Origin: Notospermus geniculatus | Taxonomy: Eukaryota > Nemertea > Pilidiophora > Heteronemertea > Lineidae | DNA length: 64,000 nt | NCBI GenBank assembly: GCA_002633025.1 | Contig: NMRB01001248.1 | Location: 118,714 to 182,713, forward strand | Direction of reading: 5' to 3' | Part shown: in pieces, positions 1 through 12,551 of the stretch | How positions within the stretch are numbered: the first letter of the stretch is position 1 | Layout: every line of letters starts with the position of its first letter | The notes under the pieces: model-generated | Database searches by the model: none | Told to the model about the DNA's origin: nothing | Seen by the model: only the letters and a program-made list of their open reading frames with translations | Program-made: the position numbers and the translations under genes

Positions 1-592
1 CGGCATTTGATTCTCCATTTAGAGACCTTGACTGGCACGACCAGTTCGCGTTAACCAATAAAAAGAGCAGAACTACAAATCCCATGATGCACCAAATTGG
101 CCCGCGGCGACAGGTGTACTTTTGAGCTTACTGTAATCATCCCCTGTAATCAAACATTGAACCACGGCGCTGTGACAAGTGGAGATTACAAAAAAAACTC
201 GCGTGAAATGAATGTTTTAGTAAAAGAGGCTCAGAATGAGACGATTTCTCATCTATCCCATCCATTAAGAGCCATAAAATCGGCAACAAATTAATTAGTG
301 ATGCTTCGAACTCGGGTACATCTAAAGTGAGGAGATTGTACTCGACATGAATGTTAAGAAGGTCTTAACTTGGCAGATGACGTGTCATGACGAACGATCT
401 AACATCCTAAAGACATTTTTCGATCGGGGATGACACAAAAGTCACTAAGGCGGTTATTTGAGTACACTCACCTCAGCGAACTGAGATGCAATTTTATGTC
501 AAAGGGCCTAATTAGAAGAGGAAAGGAAGGCTATAGAGTTTTTGCAACGGCCTGGGTAGGCCTACGGCAACGTTAGGCGATGATTCACCTAT
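1..592. other. No gene recognised
   Basis: No convincing exon is seen. The short motif TTGACTGGCACGACCAGTT near position 29 recurs in variant form near 13926, so part of this stretch is probably a dispersed repeat. Confidence 0.5.
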
Positions 593-746
593 TAGGGAGT
601 TTAAGAAATCAAACGATAAACGTTAACTTTACGACAACGTTATTTTTCATTACTGCGAATTCACCAGACTATATATTGCATTTTCGGTACAAAAAATAAC
701 GTTGTCGTAAAGTTTACGTTTATCGATTGATTTCTTAAACTCCCTA
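593..746. mobile_element. Hairpin MITE, TAGGGAG family
   Basis: The ends are inverted copies: TAGGGAGTTTAAGAAATCAA at the left and its complement at the right, with inner arms that also pair around AACGTTATTTTT. Related copies lie at 24774-24922 and 47761-47886. There is no coding capacity, so this is a non-autonomous DNA element. Confidence 0.8.
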
Positions 747-989
747 TCATTCGAATCTTCGCTAAACGCCGGCGTTTACTAAAGCCCCTGTCAATATCCA
801 CTCCGGGGACCGCACGGCGAGTTACAGATTGCCCTTGATCCCCGGGGAATGAAAACCGTAGAAATGAAAATGAAAATCGTAATGGACCCGTACTGTCTCT
901 AAAATCCACGGCAAAACGCTGGGTGGGGAAAATCGTACGGGGCCCGGTGGGTTTGTGACCTAGGCTTAACTGGGCCTATACGAAAAATG

Positions 990-1330
990 TATGCGACATT
1001 TAAACAAATAATGGAATTCATCTTCTATCTTCCGACCTTATGATACATTTTGTAAATTGATGGATTTCATCTCCCATTTCCAAATCTTCTTGAACACTTA
1101 AACAGCTAATGAAATTCATCTTCCATTTCATAATCTTATTAAACATTTACAGAGATAATGGAATTCATCATCCATCTCTTAATCTTATCAAACATTTAAA
1201 CAAATAATGGAATTCGTCTCTCATTTCTTAATCTTATTAAACATTTTAACAAATAATGGAATTCATCCTCATCTTCAGACCTTATGATACACTTTGTAAA
1301 TTAACGTACTTCCTCTCCCATTTGTTAACT
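990..1330. repeat. Minisatellite, AATAATGGAATTCAT units
   Basis: About six imperfect units of roughly 45-65 bp share AATAATGGAATTCATC followed by CTTATTAAACATTT. The sequence is AT-rich and non-coding. Confidence 0.8.
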
Positions 1331-1708
1331 TTATTACGATATTAAAACAATTTTATTCAGTGGAGATCTATCTTCTGACACTTGCGTTGAGTGGACAAGT
1401 TGGCAGGGCAGAGACCTCTGGCGGCGAGGATACAGATTATTTTGAATCATTTCCGAAGTGGCCTATCGGATGACACCGCGAGATGAGCACACGAATCATT
1501 CTGATTGTTTCCACGCCTGATTTGCAAAAAGAGACACGATTTTCCGGTTGATAACAAGCTACACTCGTTACCGACACGATGGTCATACCACGGGTCTTGG
1601 ATTGTTCTGGACAGGTAATAATGTCTTCCCCAATAACCGTAGTGGTCAATCTTGAATTGGTAATTAGCTTTCAGGTTTGTTAGCGCGGTCGTCTTGTGTC
1701 TATACACA

Positions 1709-1741
1709 GAAAGACAGACAGACAGGCAGACAGACAGACAG
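1709..1741. repeat. (AGAC)n microsatellite
   Basis: Run of AGAC/AGGC tetranucleotides. The open frame across it on the minus strand (serine/cysteine/leucine/valine repeats) is a repeat artefact. Confidence 0.85.
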
Positions 1742-1990
1742 AGAAATTGAGAAGAATACATAATCAACCAAGAAATTCTTCGCTGTAGTGCAAGAAATGC
1801 AATCTGAAGAGGTCGCCAGCATCGTTCCTCGGCTAAGACCTCTGAAAACGGCTAAACACAGCACAAGATTCTTGTGCTCATCGATTTAACAAATTATTTG
1901 ATAAAGTAATCATACCAAAAATTAGAATTTGTTCCAGTATTTGTAAAAATACTACTATTTTAACATTCCGTTGGGTATTCAATGTTTTAA

Positions 1991-2383
1991 TAGGGAGTTT
2001 TCGCAAATCTGACGAAAAACGAAGTACGAAATACGAAATTGGACGTCATATCCATGACGTAATGTATTTAAGGACATGGCTGGTACCATAAATATCGCCT
2101 GCTGTAAGAGCGTCTTTTACCGTATGACGTTAGAACGACAGAGGTACGGTGTATATTAAACTTTGAAATTTACCTTTCGTTTCCACTTCGTTGATACGAA
2201 TTGGAAATTTAAAAATTCAAGATGCGCCATAATTCTTTCGATCCTGCATGACATGCTAAAAGACGCACTGGCAGGAGGGACATTTGTGGTACGAACCATT
2301 TCCTGAAATACATTACGTCATGGATATGACGTCCAAGTTCGTATTTCGTACTTCGTTTTTCGTCAGATTTGCGAAAACTCCCA
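1991..2383. mobile_element. Long-TIR MITE, TAGGGAGTTTTCGCAAA family
   Basis: About 100 bp at each end are inverted copies, beginning TAGGGAGTTTTCGCAAATCT and ending with the complement. The arms include TACGAAATACGAA and a TGACGTCATATCCATGACGT-like segment. Two shorter elements with the same outer end lie at 46705-46837 and 47385-47516. Confidence 0.85.
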
Positions 2384-3074
2384 AAGGAACAAAGTACGAA
2401 CTCTTTCGAATCCCTACGCACTTGCTTGTGCAACGGTCAGAAACTCATCCGCCTTGAACAATGCATTTGCACTGTGCAAAAGTAGTACCGGTCTAGGCAT
2501 TTCCAGAGTTTAATGTGGCATTGAACTCAGTCTCTGGGAAATGTACCCTAACTGGAGATATCGAGAGTTGTCTAAGTGCCAAATACGGCGTCTACGCGAG
2601 CGGAAATTTGAATTTTTTTCGCACATTTTGTTGCGAAGTGAACCAGACTCGGTGGACGCCCTTTGATAATTCGCCGATACCATCACGAATGCGTTGCTTT
2701 TTCCGTTCGCCATTCAAACTCAGCAATATCTCCAAGACACAAGCCGGCGACCTATAGGCGGACAAAGAGCTTGTTCTTGCCTATCTGAGAAACCATATTG
2801 GCGGACTATTATTCGTGACCTATACAAGTTCCTGGGATTCCTGTTGTATTAGATTCTTAGTTCCTGACATGCCTTTTTCAACACAATCAGTACACGCCAC
2901 GAAATGCTATAGGTGAGGGTTTTCACTTCCGTAACCGTTTATCAACTCCCCCGGCCTCGCCCATCATAAAGATAACGTAGGCAACGCCAGATATCCGCTA
3001 TTGCGATTTATGCTTGCATCGCAAGATTGCGGTAGGGTTGCGGCAGGTTATTGGGAAACAAATATGAACGATTT
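2384..3074. other. No gene recognised
   Basis: Overlapping short frames occur on both strands between 2510 and 2757, but none has domain signals or convincing splice sites. Nothing further is seen. Confidence 0.4.
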
Positions 3075-3310
3075 CAGGGCCGGATCCAGGGTTTAGAAAT
3101 AGGGGGCACCCCCCTAGGGCGAAGCCATCAGTTAGCGCGAATGGGGGGGGTCAAATTTAAAAAATCAAAGCTCTGAGATGCGATTTCCCAGCATCTTAGA
3201 CATGAAATACTAGACGATTTCCAAAAAATGCAGTAAAAAAATCATTGACCCTCAAAAAATAGGGGGGGGGGGGGCACGTGCCCCATGTGCCCCCTCTAAA
3301 TCCGGGCCTG
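3075..3310. mobile_element. MITE with GGGCCGGAT/ATCCGGGCC ends
   Basis: The left end CAGGGCCGGATCCAGGGTTT and right end CTCTAAATCCGGGCCTG are imperfect inverted copies. The interior has GC-rich blocks (GGGGGCACCCCCC) and a poly-G run. The layout resembles hAT-type non-autonomous elements, but the superfamily is not proven. Confidence 0.7.
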
Positions 3311-3332
3311 GATTTCCAAAAATGGACATGAA

Positions 3333-3450
3333 GGGCCGTATTCTAGAAGCTTCCTTAAGTGTAAGGTCGACCTTTAGCTATTGTTTGCAGGGTAGAATAC
3401 AAAAGATTAAGGTCGACCTTACACTTAAGGAAGCTTCTAGAATACGGCCT
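3333..3450. mobile_element. Near-perfect hairpin MITE, GGCCGTATTCTAGAAGC family
   Basis: Arms of about 45 bp are inverted copies around a short loop (GCTATTGTTTGCAGGGTAGA). The same family occurs at 25715-25830 and, nested in another element, at 45543-45657. Confidence 0.9.
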
Positions 3451-4019
3451 GAAGTTTTGACTTCACTAACAATAAAGTCATGACCGGTGTAGAAGGAAAA
3501 GTCGTCCTAGGAATGCATGTCCTGATTACGATAATCTGCTATTTGTGAGATTGTCTTTAACGATGGTTTCTAGAGCCATTTCCTTTGTTTTGCAACTGTT
3601 ACAATAAAACCAAAATTAGATTCCAGTCACAGCGGGCAAGAGACGGCAAAGTAAGTGTTTCGAACCCTCGACCTCACGGACATGATCCCATCTCTGGAAC
3701 ACCACATCACATGCGTCACTAATTTACCAGTCACGAAGAGCCCGCTTCAGCTGTATTTGATCAAGTCAAGAGGCGTGACCTTTCAATAAAAGTTCACCTT
3801 TAGCTAAAAGCCAGGCCAATTTCGCATGCATCAGTAACAGGGAAAATCCTTTGTTTTTCTTACGTGAGAGTAATATTAAGAACGAAGTGGCTTTTTGATG
3901 AACTTCAAAGTGCACCCTGGGTCAATGTCAGCCTGCTTGTTTGTCGTTGCTACTGGCATGACAATTTAGAACATCTCCACGAGTAAAACCATGGCGGAGC
4001 CGCTTGATATTTAGAAGAG

Positions 4020-4605
4020 ACGTGAATCAGCCTGAGCTCAGCCAATGAGCCGTTTGATAAAGATCGCCATCTTGCCTGAGTTCAGCCAATGAGACGGCAG
4101 TCAATGGCGGCCATATTGCCTAGTTCGGCCAATGAGGGAGCATGCAGTGAATGGTGGCCATCTTGCCTTAGTTCGGCCAATGAGGGAGAAGTTCATGGTG
4201 GCCATCTTGGCCTATAGTTCGGCCAATAGGGAGCAGTGAATGGTGGCCATCTTGTCTTAGTTCGGCCAATGAGGGAGCAGTGAATGATGTCCATCTTGCC
4301 CAAATTCAGCCAATGAAAGATCAGATTATGACGGCCATCTCGCCCAAATTCAGCCAATAAGCGAACGAATGACGGCCATCTTGAGTGATTTCAGCCAATA
4401 CACGATCTGATACTAACGGCCATCTTGCCTGAATTCAGCCAATGAAAGACCAGATAAAGACAGGCATCTTGCCCGAGCTCAATTTCAGCCAATACGCGAT
4501 GTGATACTAATGACCATCTTGCCTGAGTTCAGCCAATGAAAAGACAGCCATCTTGCCGAGCACAACCAATGATCAATCACATAACATCGGCCATTTTGCC
4601 TGCAC
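4020..4605. repeat. Minisatellite alternating GCCATCTTG and CCAAT
   Basis: About 13 units of 40-48 bp each hold one GGCCATCTTGCC-like box and one GCCAATGAG-like box. The spacers diverge more than the two boxes. GCCATCTTG resembles the reverse complement of a YY1 site, and CCAAT is the NF-Y core. The unit structure is seen directly; a regulatory role is inference, and no adjacent gene start is recognised. Confidence 0.85.
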
Positions 4606-5783
4606 TTAGGGGAGGAAGGCAAGGGTCACCAAACCGGTATCAGAACGTCACACAGACCCGGAGGTTGTCCATGATATGCCGAGGGGGGCTGTTTTGTAAT
4701 CCTCTCGTACAAATCTGGCCTAAACGTAAAGTCATGTCATAACCGGTTTGCCCGTCACGTAGTCACCCAAAGTGGTCACATTACTTTGATCTCAGCTTCA
4801 GTTTGCCGCTGGTGTTGAAAACAGATTGATATTCCACCGAGGTCTTTGGAAATAGTCTGCGGGGCAGTCAGCAGATTAGTGAAACACGGCGTGTGATTGG
4901 CGGATTATAGGATAATGTTACGCTGTCGCTAATTGGTCCGATTGTGGTCGCGTTATTAAGAGGAAAAAACATGCATTAGTTGAAAAAACCCAGTTGCTAC
5001 TGGCTAATTGCCTCGTTGGCTTTCTACACACGCGTTTGCGAAATCCATTCTCCTGATTCCGCGGGGAATCACGCATTGCAGTCGCAGGCAAACCCACCTA
5101 ATTACTGGGAATGATGTTTCGTGCGAGACTATGAAAAATGTTGATTACATCTCCCCACAGAAGAGATATCTCACGCTATTTCCGACCTAACTCCAGCCTA
5201 ATTTGGAAAAATTTGAGTTTCGACAAATTGGCACGTAACTCGTCTGCCTGCTGGTGGTCTCTCACAACGTTTTTTTTAACCTCGCTGAGATGGCTGCCAC
5301 GCAATTCCCAATGTTTGTAACGAAATTACTAAATTGGAGGCGATTATTCGGAACCTCAGAGTCCAGGCCAGATTTCTGGTACGGTACAACGTTATGCGAC
5401 ATTTGATACTGACCCTGTTGTTCGCAAACCCGATACGAAACTACGGCTGGAAGTTCGAGACTATTTTCATTGTAACGAGTGTGCCACCTTTACGTTATTG
5501 AAGAAACCACCTGCACACGTTTAGCGTGTTCGAAAACTTACTCGCGCCTACACCGGCCTGTCACGATAGCGATTTATTTACCGAAAGATCTCTCCAAGTC
5601 GGACCTGTCGCGCCAGGCGCTACTAACTCTCCCCCTGAGCCGGTTACTTCGAGAAGTATCCCAGCATGCAGAGCATGATGTCACTTCCGAACGTAGATGC
5701 ACACAGCCCTCGCATACATCAGTGTGTACATCGGCGTGCAAAAGAAATCGAACGCTGTCGTGTTAGACACGAGTAATGCCCGC
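4606..5783. other. No gene recognised
   Basis: Several 60-95-codon frames occur by chance. No signal peptide, domain or splice architecture is supported. Confidence 0.4.
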
Positions 5784-7240
5784 TGTACACGATCAAATTT
5801 TTCATCCAATTTTCTGAATATGCTCAATAAAGGCCTACATGCGGGTTTATACGTTGAAGCCCCAATAGGTCCGGAATCTGAATTTCCAAAAAATTGGATG
5901 AAAAATTTGATCGTGTACAACGGGCATAAATAATTATAAAGTGGTTGACTCAGTTGTATGTAACCTCGATACGAAACTACGGCTGGACATACGAGGCTAT
6001 TTTCATTATAACGAGCGTCACCTTTACGTAGTTGAAAAAACCCACCTTCACACACATTTATCCGCCATAAATTGCGCTTACGTGGGTCAGGTAATTCAAT
6101 GGCCGGTCACTTCCATAATTCACTCCATGAATTATGGATTTTGCTTGATTTTATTGAACCGTAACTGCCTATATTTGATTTATTAAGATCATAAATGGAG
6201 CGAATTATAGCAATTCTGTGGATGCAGAATTTGATTTTGGGTATAAATCAACGAATAATGGTGTATTTTTTACGAATTGTGTTGAGAAATTGCGTGCCTT
6301 ATCACGGAACGTTCAACCAGGTTCTACCTGCAGACACTGAAGTCAAAAGAATTATAAGCCTTTGTCGGGGCTATTCAGAACTTTATTTGTGTTTACCATC
6401 CATTTCGGAAGTAAATGTCCTCAGTTGTTTTTGGGTTCTCCTTCATTACCAAAATTCACCACTGTACAATCGCAATGATCATCCGTCGCTGTGGTCCCAA
6501 AGCGGTCATGAAAGCCGATCACTGATTGGCTGGCTAGTTTGGCGCTAATTCTAATTCGCACTAGCGACGCCTATTGGTCATCTTCTGAGAATCGCGTGAA
6601 CTGAATCAGTTTCGGAACAACGCCATACAGGCAGCGGTTCCAAACTTCACTGGGAGGTTACGACAAATGAATCAGTTAAGGGCCAGCTGACGTTGTGAAT
6701 TTTTGGAACGTGGTCAGACGTTGTAAATAAAACATGTCAAAATACCATAAACGTACAAGTTAGATGACGAAAATTAAGGTACCTGCGGGGTCTATCAGTC
6801 AAAAGGAACTGAATGAGATGCGTCTTAGAACGCACTAATTACATGTATCTAATAAGCTGAAACAAAAGACTAGTAGTCGGAACACTTTCCCAAGAAATGT
6901 TACATTTTGAAGATCAAACAACATGCGTATCATAAAGTTCGAGTTTTTTTCTGCTAAGTCCACCCCTTTTGAAGTGCGGGTCAAGACACCCGGGTCAAGA
7001 CACTCTCGCCACCCGAGGTTCTATGGGTTTGTGACGTTGCTGCCACTCCCTGAATATGTCATTTTCACGCTTCTTCTCTAAGAAAATTGTACCTGTTTTT
7101 CACGTTTGGTGAATTTCTTTGTTTTTGATTACGTAATGTAATTAAGCTGTAATTCTTGGGACTTTGCTCATTTTCCGTTTCTATAAAGCACAGTGATCAC
7201 ATTGGACCATAAAAACAGTCAACTAGTGTCTTTATTGCTC
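5784..7240. repeat. 1.4-kb duplicated segment, copy 1
   Basis: This segment is nearly identical to 7653-9111, with small indels and substitutions (for example seven to eight extra bases near 5932 and scattered changes after 6600). It starts with an inverted repeat: TGTACACGATCAAATTTTTC is matched by its complement about 100 bp later. Small frames inside are shared with copy 2, but several shift between copies, which argues against coding. Confidence 0.9.
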
Positions 7241-7652
7241 ATCCTCCCACAGCAGGGCTTTGGGCTCGTTCCTCTTCATACACTCCACACAAAGCCCTGC
7301 TGAAATTGGGCCTCCCAGGCAAGCATGAGGCGCTCAGAAAACCATTGCCCAATCAGAATGCAGCATTTTTAGGGTGTGAATATTAAATAATTATGACTCA
7401 AAATAACAATCAAAAATAATAAGAATCTTTCCTATACATACATGTAGGAAGAACCTCTGTGATAAAATTCAGTCAATTTTGGAAAGATGTAAGTGATTTA
7501 TAAAGCACAAAACTTTAAGGTCAAACGGGGTGAAACCAGGAAATTCGTACTTCTCCAAGTTACCCTGCCAATACAGGGAGTGCAACTGGAGTATGGAACA
7601 GCCACACCAGATTCACTGGATGTTCTATTTCAGCAGGAGTTTGTGTGAGCGN
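7241..7652. other. Spacer between duplicated copies, ending in a single N
   Basis: It contains a short inverted repeat (GCAGGGCTTTG with its complement, about 7251-7302). The single N at 7652 lies exactly where copy 2 begins, which may mark an assembly join. Confidence 0.6.
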
Positions 7653-9111
7653 TGTACACGATCAAATTTTTCATCCAATTTTCTGAATATGCTCAATAAA
7701 GGCCTACATGCGGGTTTATAAGCTGAAGCCCCAATAGGTCCGGAATCTGAATTTCCAAAAAATTGGATGAAAAATTTGATCGTGTACAACGGGCATAAAG
7801 TGGTTGACTCAGTTGTATGTAACCTCGATACGAAACTACGGCTGGACATACGAGGCTATTTTCATTATAACGAGCGTCACCTTTACGTAGTTGAAAAAAC
7901 CCACCTTCACACACATTTATCCGCCATAAATTGCGCTTACGTGGGTCAGGTAATTCAATGGCCGGTCACTTCCATAATTCACTCCATGAATTATGGATTT
8001 TGCTTGATTTTATTGAACCGTAACTGCCTATATTTGATTTATTAAGATCATAAATGGAGCGAATTATAGCAATTCTGTGGATGCAGAATTTGATTTTGGG
8101 TATAAATCAACGAATAATGGTGTATTTTTTACGAATTGTGTTGAGAAATTGCGTGCCTTATCACGGAACGTTCAACCAGGTTCTACCTGCAGACACTGAA
8201 GTCAAAAGAATTATAAGCCTTTGTCGGGGCTATTCAGAACTTTATTTTGTTTACCATCCATTTCGGAAGTAAATGTCCTCAGTTTTTTTGGTTCTCCTTC
8301 ATTACCAAAATTCACCACTGTACAATCGCAATGATCATCCGTCGCTGTGGTCCCAAAGCGGTCATGAAAGCCGATCACTGATTGGCTGGCTAGTTTAGCG
8401 CTAATTCTAATTCGCACTAGCGACGCCTATTGGTCATCTTCTGAGAATCGCGTGAACTGAATCAGTTTCGGAACAACGCCATACAGGCAGCGGTTCCAAA
8501 CTTCCCTGGGAGGTTACGACAAATGAATCAGTTATAAGGGCCAGCTGACGTTGTGAATTTTTGGAACGTGGTCAGACGTTGTAAATAAAACATGTCAAAA
8601 TACCATAAAAGTACAAGTTATAATATATGACGAAAATGAAGGTACCTGCGGGGGTCTATCAGTCGAAAGGAATTGAATGAGATGCGTCTTAGAACGCACT
8701 AATTACATGTATCTAATAAGCTGAAACAAAAGACTAGTCGTCGGAACACTTTCCCAAGAAATGTTACATTTTGAAGATCAAACAACATGCGTATCATAAA
8801 GTTCGAGTTTTTTTCTGCTAAGTCCACTCCTTTTGAAGTGCAGGTCAAGACACCCGGGTCAAGATACCCCGCTCGCCACCCGAGGTTCTATGGGTTTGTG
8901 ACATTGCTGCCACTTTTTGAATATGTCATTTACACGCTTCTTCTCTAAGAAAATTGTACCTGCTTTTCACGTTTGGTCAATTTCTTTGTTTTTGATTACG
9001 TAATGTAATTAAGCCGTAATTCTTGGGACTTTGCTCATTTTCTGTTTCTATAAACAGAGTGATCACATTGGACCATAAAAACAGTCAACTGGGGGTGTCT
9101 TTATTGCTTTT
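7653..9111. repeat. 1.4-kb duplicated segment, copy 2
   Basis: Second copy of the segment at 5784-7240, in the same orientation and offset by about 1869 bp. The two diverge at the right end just after the shared ACAGTCAACT. Confidence 0.9.
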
Positions 9112-9667
9112 CTCAGAGAGGCCTGGATCAAAGCAATATGAAAGTGTACAACAACAGCTTCCCCTTACGATGCCTGCCGCCAGGTCGTCAGAAATAAGAA
9201 GCCAGTACCAAATCAATCACAACCAGAGAGTTTAACGTCACAGCCATTTCAAAAGAGCCTTTGAATCGAGTTAATCCCGCAAAATATAGTAAGCTTTCAT
9301 GCAAAGCAAAATATAGCAAGCTTTGGCAATCTCAAATCTCTTACGGATCATAAAGGACGTGTATTCTAAGGTAATAAAATCGACGTCTCTGTATAAAGTC
9401 ACCAATAAACTACGACTCAACGTAAAAGCATCGCTGACAAGCGTTTCCTGTAGTTCTGTAGTACACGGTCACAAAGCTTAAAATAGGTAACATTTCTTCT
9501 ATTTGATTATAAAGAAATGTGGCTTGATTGATATGGCACCAGCATGGATGTGTCTGTCACTATAGGTTACGGCCACTGGAGGAAAAAATAACAATGCAGG
9601 TAGGGAGGTTTAGGTATGATATGAGAATGACGATGTAAACGTAAACGCCAACGACCCTAAATCGTGG
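9112..9667. other. No gene recognised
   Basis: AAAATATAG(C/T)AAGCTTT occurs twice near 9280-9330. Nothing else is supported. Confidence 0.4.
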
Positions 9668-10272
9668 GACTCCACCCCTTTGAACTACTGACTCCACCCC
9701 TTTGAACTACTGACTCCACCCCTTTGAACTACTGACTCCTTCCTTTGAACTACCCTCTTGAACTACTGACTCCTTCCTTTGAACTACCCTCTTGAACTAC
9801 TGACTCCTTCCTTTGAACTACCCTCTTGAACTACTGACTCCTTCCTTTGAACTACCCTCTTGAACTACTGACTCCTTCCTTTGAACTACCCTCTTGAACT
9901 ACTGACTCCTTCCTTTGAACTACCCTCTTGAACTACTGACTCCTTCCTTTGAACTACCCTCTTGAACTACTGACTCCTTCCTTTGAACTACCCTCTTGAA
10001 CTACTGACTCCTTCCTTTGAACTACCCTCTTGAANTCCACCCCTTTAAACTACTGACTCCACCCCTTTGAACTACTGATTCCACCCCTTTCAACTACTGA
10101 CTCCACCCCTTTGAACTACTGATTCCACCCCTTTCAACTACTGACACCACCCCTTTGAACTACTGATTCCACCCCTTTGAACTATTGACACCACCCCTTT
10201 GAACTACTGACTCCACCCTTTGAACTACTGACACCACCGCTTTCAACTACTGACTCCACCCTTGATCTACTG
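9668..10272. repeat. Minisatellite, CCTTTGAACTACTGACTCC units
   Basis: Two related unit types are present: a 23-bp unit (CACCCCTTTGAACTACTGA) at both ends and a homogeneous unit of about 34 bp with an added CCTCTTGAACTAC block in the middle. A single N at 10035 marks the join between the two types. Confidence 0.9.
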
Positions 10273-11113
10273 ACTTCTTACTTCTGATTGGTGTTAGGCA
10301 ATGATTTCGTGCAACTTCAGACCTAGAATATAAGGCAGACGTCTTGACCAGCCACAAACCAATCAAAACAGCCACTCCAGAAAATATTTGTTGGTACATC
10401 TCCGACATCATCCACCCTCCCACAGTTTCTGATCCACCCGTTACACCGCGCATAAAATAAAGGTGGCCGCTGCCACGATCGATAATGCACGCTATCAGTT
10501 TTAGCCAGGAACTCGACGTAAAAACACGAAAAAGGAATTACTTATTATCGCTTTTGATTGGACGGGGTTCTTGGAATGGAATTTTTTGTCTGATAAACTT
10601 GGCTTCTTAATCGACGAGCAGACTCTAGTGGATTTCCAACTAATTACGTTTGTTAATTGGATCGTAAGTTCATTAAGTTGTGTGCTACGTTTGATCGGAA
10701 TAGTCAGCTTGTTGCTCGATGGGTAAGTAATTTTGACCCATGGAGGGTGGGGGAGACGCTTGGTAGCATGGACTGGTCAATAAGGACCAACCCAGGGTCG
10801 GGTGTAAAGCTAGGCACAAGCAGAGGGCAGAGCGTTAAGCGGGGTTCATTGGCACACGGATTTCGTCCGATTCAGGTCCGTAAAAATTACAAATGTAGAT
10901 CAAATTGACTTTTGCGTTATCGTATCCGGAAAACTTCCGACAAACGGACTTGAAACGGACCGGATCCGTGCGCAAATGAATCAGCTGGTGCTCAGAAGTA
11001 TTTGACATAGCGTTATTTGGGTCGGAGCTGAATCTGCTGAGACTAGAAAACCGCTGCCCCACTGTGTGCGGGCGAGCGCACAGCCGATTTTGAAATTCTC
11101 ACATGGAATGCCC
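10273..11113. other. No gene recognised
   Basis: An imperfect inverted repeat spans about 10850-10975 (GGCACACGGATTT against ACCGGATCCGTGCGC). No exon is supported. Confidence 0.4.
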
Positions 11114-11204
11114 TAAGCCTGCCGCACACTGGAGCGGTCTGCTGAGCAAAAAGTCAGTCGAGACCGTTTGCTCAGCAGATAGCGCCAGTGTGCGGCAGAC
11201 TTTA
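11114..11204. mobile_element. Hairpin MITE, AAGCCTGCCGCACACTGGAG family
   Basis: Palindrome with the ends AAGCCTGCCGCACACTGGAG and its complement, carrying TCTGCTGAGCAAA in both arms. A longer relative lies at 46868-47050. Confidence 0.85.
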
Positions 11205-11400
11205 CGCTGTGCCAAACTCAGATTATTTGGATTCAAAGAATATTGCTCAGCCGCGTGGCGCCATCATCATGTCAGGGCCACACTGCAAAGTTTAGTGGCT
11301 TTGCTGTTTCTAATGCGGCTGTGCCAAATATGGCTGAGCACAATTCATCTGAGTGCGCCTAGCTTTAGAATGGGGATCCTAGCTACGATAGAGGGCAGCA

Positions 11401-11511
11401 CCAGGCCTTGTCGTTTGACGGGCGCGATTTTGCATGCACCTCGCAAACAATAGAATTTCTATTGTTTGCGAGGTGCATGCAAAATCGCGCCCGTCAAATG
11501 GCAAGGCCTGC
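11401..11511. mobile_element. Near-perfect hairpin with about 50-bp arms
   Basis: The arms CGGGCGCGATTTTGCATGC and complement meet at a tiny loop (AGAATTTCT). Transcribed in either direction it would make a stable hairpin. It is most simply a short MITE. Confidence 0.85.
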
Positions 11512-11546
11512 AGCACACCGAAACCCGGGCCAATAAAATGGACGTT

Positions 11547-11632
11547 TTTGTGTGGGAAATTGATCAGGACTGGGATGTCAGTTTCATTTCAATAGTTCTA
11601 ACCACTAGTGACACCTATTGAGGCAGTGAGCT
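11547..11632. repeat. Dispersed repeat, copy also at 26464-26548
   Basis: It shares GAAATTGATCAGGAC and GTCAGTTTCATTTCAATAG, then CCACTAGTGACACCTAT, with 26464-26548. The family is not identified. Confidence 0.75.
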
Positions 11633-12180
11633 AGGGTCCCCATTGTCCCAGCGTCGGCATTCGGGCTCACCATTAGTGCTGCCATCTCTATCCTCCGACG
11701 GTAAGACTTGCACCTGACGCGCTACCCCTGAAGATTTTGGACGTAGTGCCGGCGGTTTAGAGAAAAACCGCTGAACGTCCTTTTTGATACGCCCTGTATA
11801 GGTGAGTTCTACGTTTCCAAGATGTGCAACACGTAGACCAGCCAACGCCCACGTATACTGCAGCACTAAATTATGTACACAATGCACATACTAGCTGTAC
11901 TACACTGTATATCAATACCTCAAGTAGTCTTAGAACCTTCGTACGTTGTTTGCAAACACTGTTTGAAGTCACTTTTATTGAAAGATTAATAACCATTCAA
12001 TTGAACGTAATTCGCTGCCGAACAGGGATAAAAGCCATAGTAATATAGCGGTGGATGGTGAAATCTAATTAAACTATGAAATGCACGCTACCTGTAGCTT
12101 TCATAGAGAAATAACGTCACTTTATCCCGCAGGTCCCTTCAAGAAATAAACAAGAGATAAATCAATCTAACAGGATGTCA

Positions 12181-12246
12181 GGTTGGCGCGGTGGAAAATC
12201 GCGCCTGTCATCTCTGAGGCCCCGGGTTCGAATCCCTGTCGACTCG
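12181..12246 (+). mobile_element. tRNA-derived SINE head
   Basis: An A-box-like GGCGCGGTGG and a B box GGTTCGAATCC are spaced as in a tRNA, but the ends do not pair as an acceptor stem. This is an RNA polymerase III promoter region of a SINE, not a functional tRNA. A GTTACACC-family MITE follows closely. Confidence 0.65.
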
Positions 12247-12302
12247 CTCTTCATGTGATAGAGACCGACGTCCTGTGACAGCGCAGGTTTTCTCCGGGCA
12301 CA

Positions 12303-12476
12303 GTGTTATCAATGCCAGTGTTTCTGTTGGTCAGTGTGTCCCCTTATTGTTTAGGAAACGCTGGCAGATAGATCGACATGTTTCTCTGTGTGTCCTCTAT
12401 TGTCAAGTCGCTGCTTATTCCGTCAGACAATAGGAGGGAACACTCACAGATGGGGAACACTGGCAGATGTTACACC
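12303..12476. mobile_element. MITE, GTTACACC family
   Basis: It carries CCAGTGTTTC, AAGTCGC(C/T)GCTTATTC, CATGTTTCTCTGTGTGTCC and the end TGGCAGATGTTACACC. Other members lie at 30640-30803, 40559-40738, 54229-54361 and 54766-54929. Confidence 0.8.
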
Positions 12477-12551
12477 GGTTTCCTCCTGTTGTGCACTAAA
12501 TTCGCTCGATGTTGTCAAAAGAGCATGTCACTGTGGTGACTCGTACGATGA

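Noticed and set aside
5681-8272. Paired frames of 70-125 codons that occur in both copies of the 1.4-kb duplication
   Set aside because: Sharing is explained by the duplication. Small indels change the frames between copies, which is not expected for coding sequence.
9668-10272. Possible CRISPR-like array
   Set aside because: Units are contiguous with no unique spacers, and the window is clearly animal DNA.
12181-12246. Functional tRNA gene
   Set aside because: A and B boxes are present but acceptor and other stems do not pair; this fits a SINE head. The same applies at 33791-33857, 48228-48296, 58283-58357 and 62680-62747.
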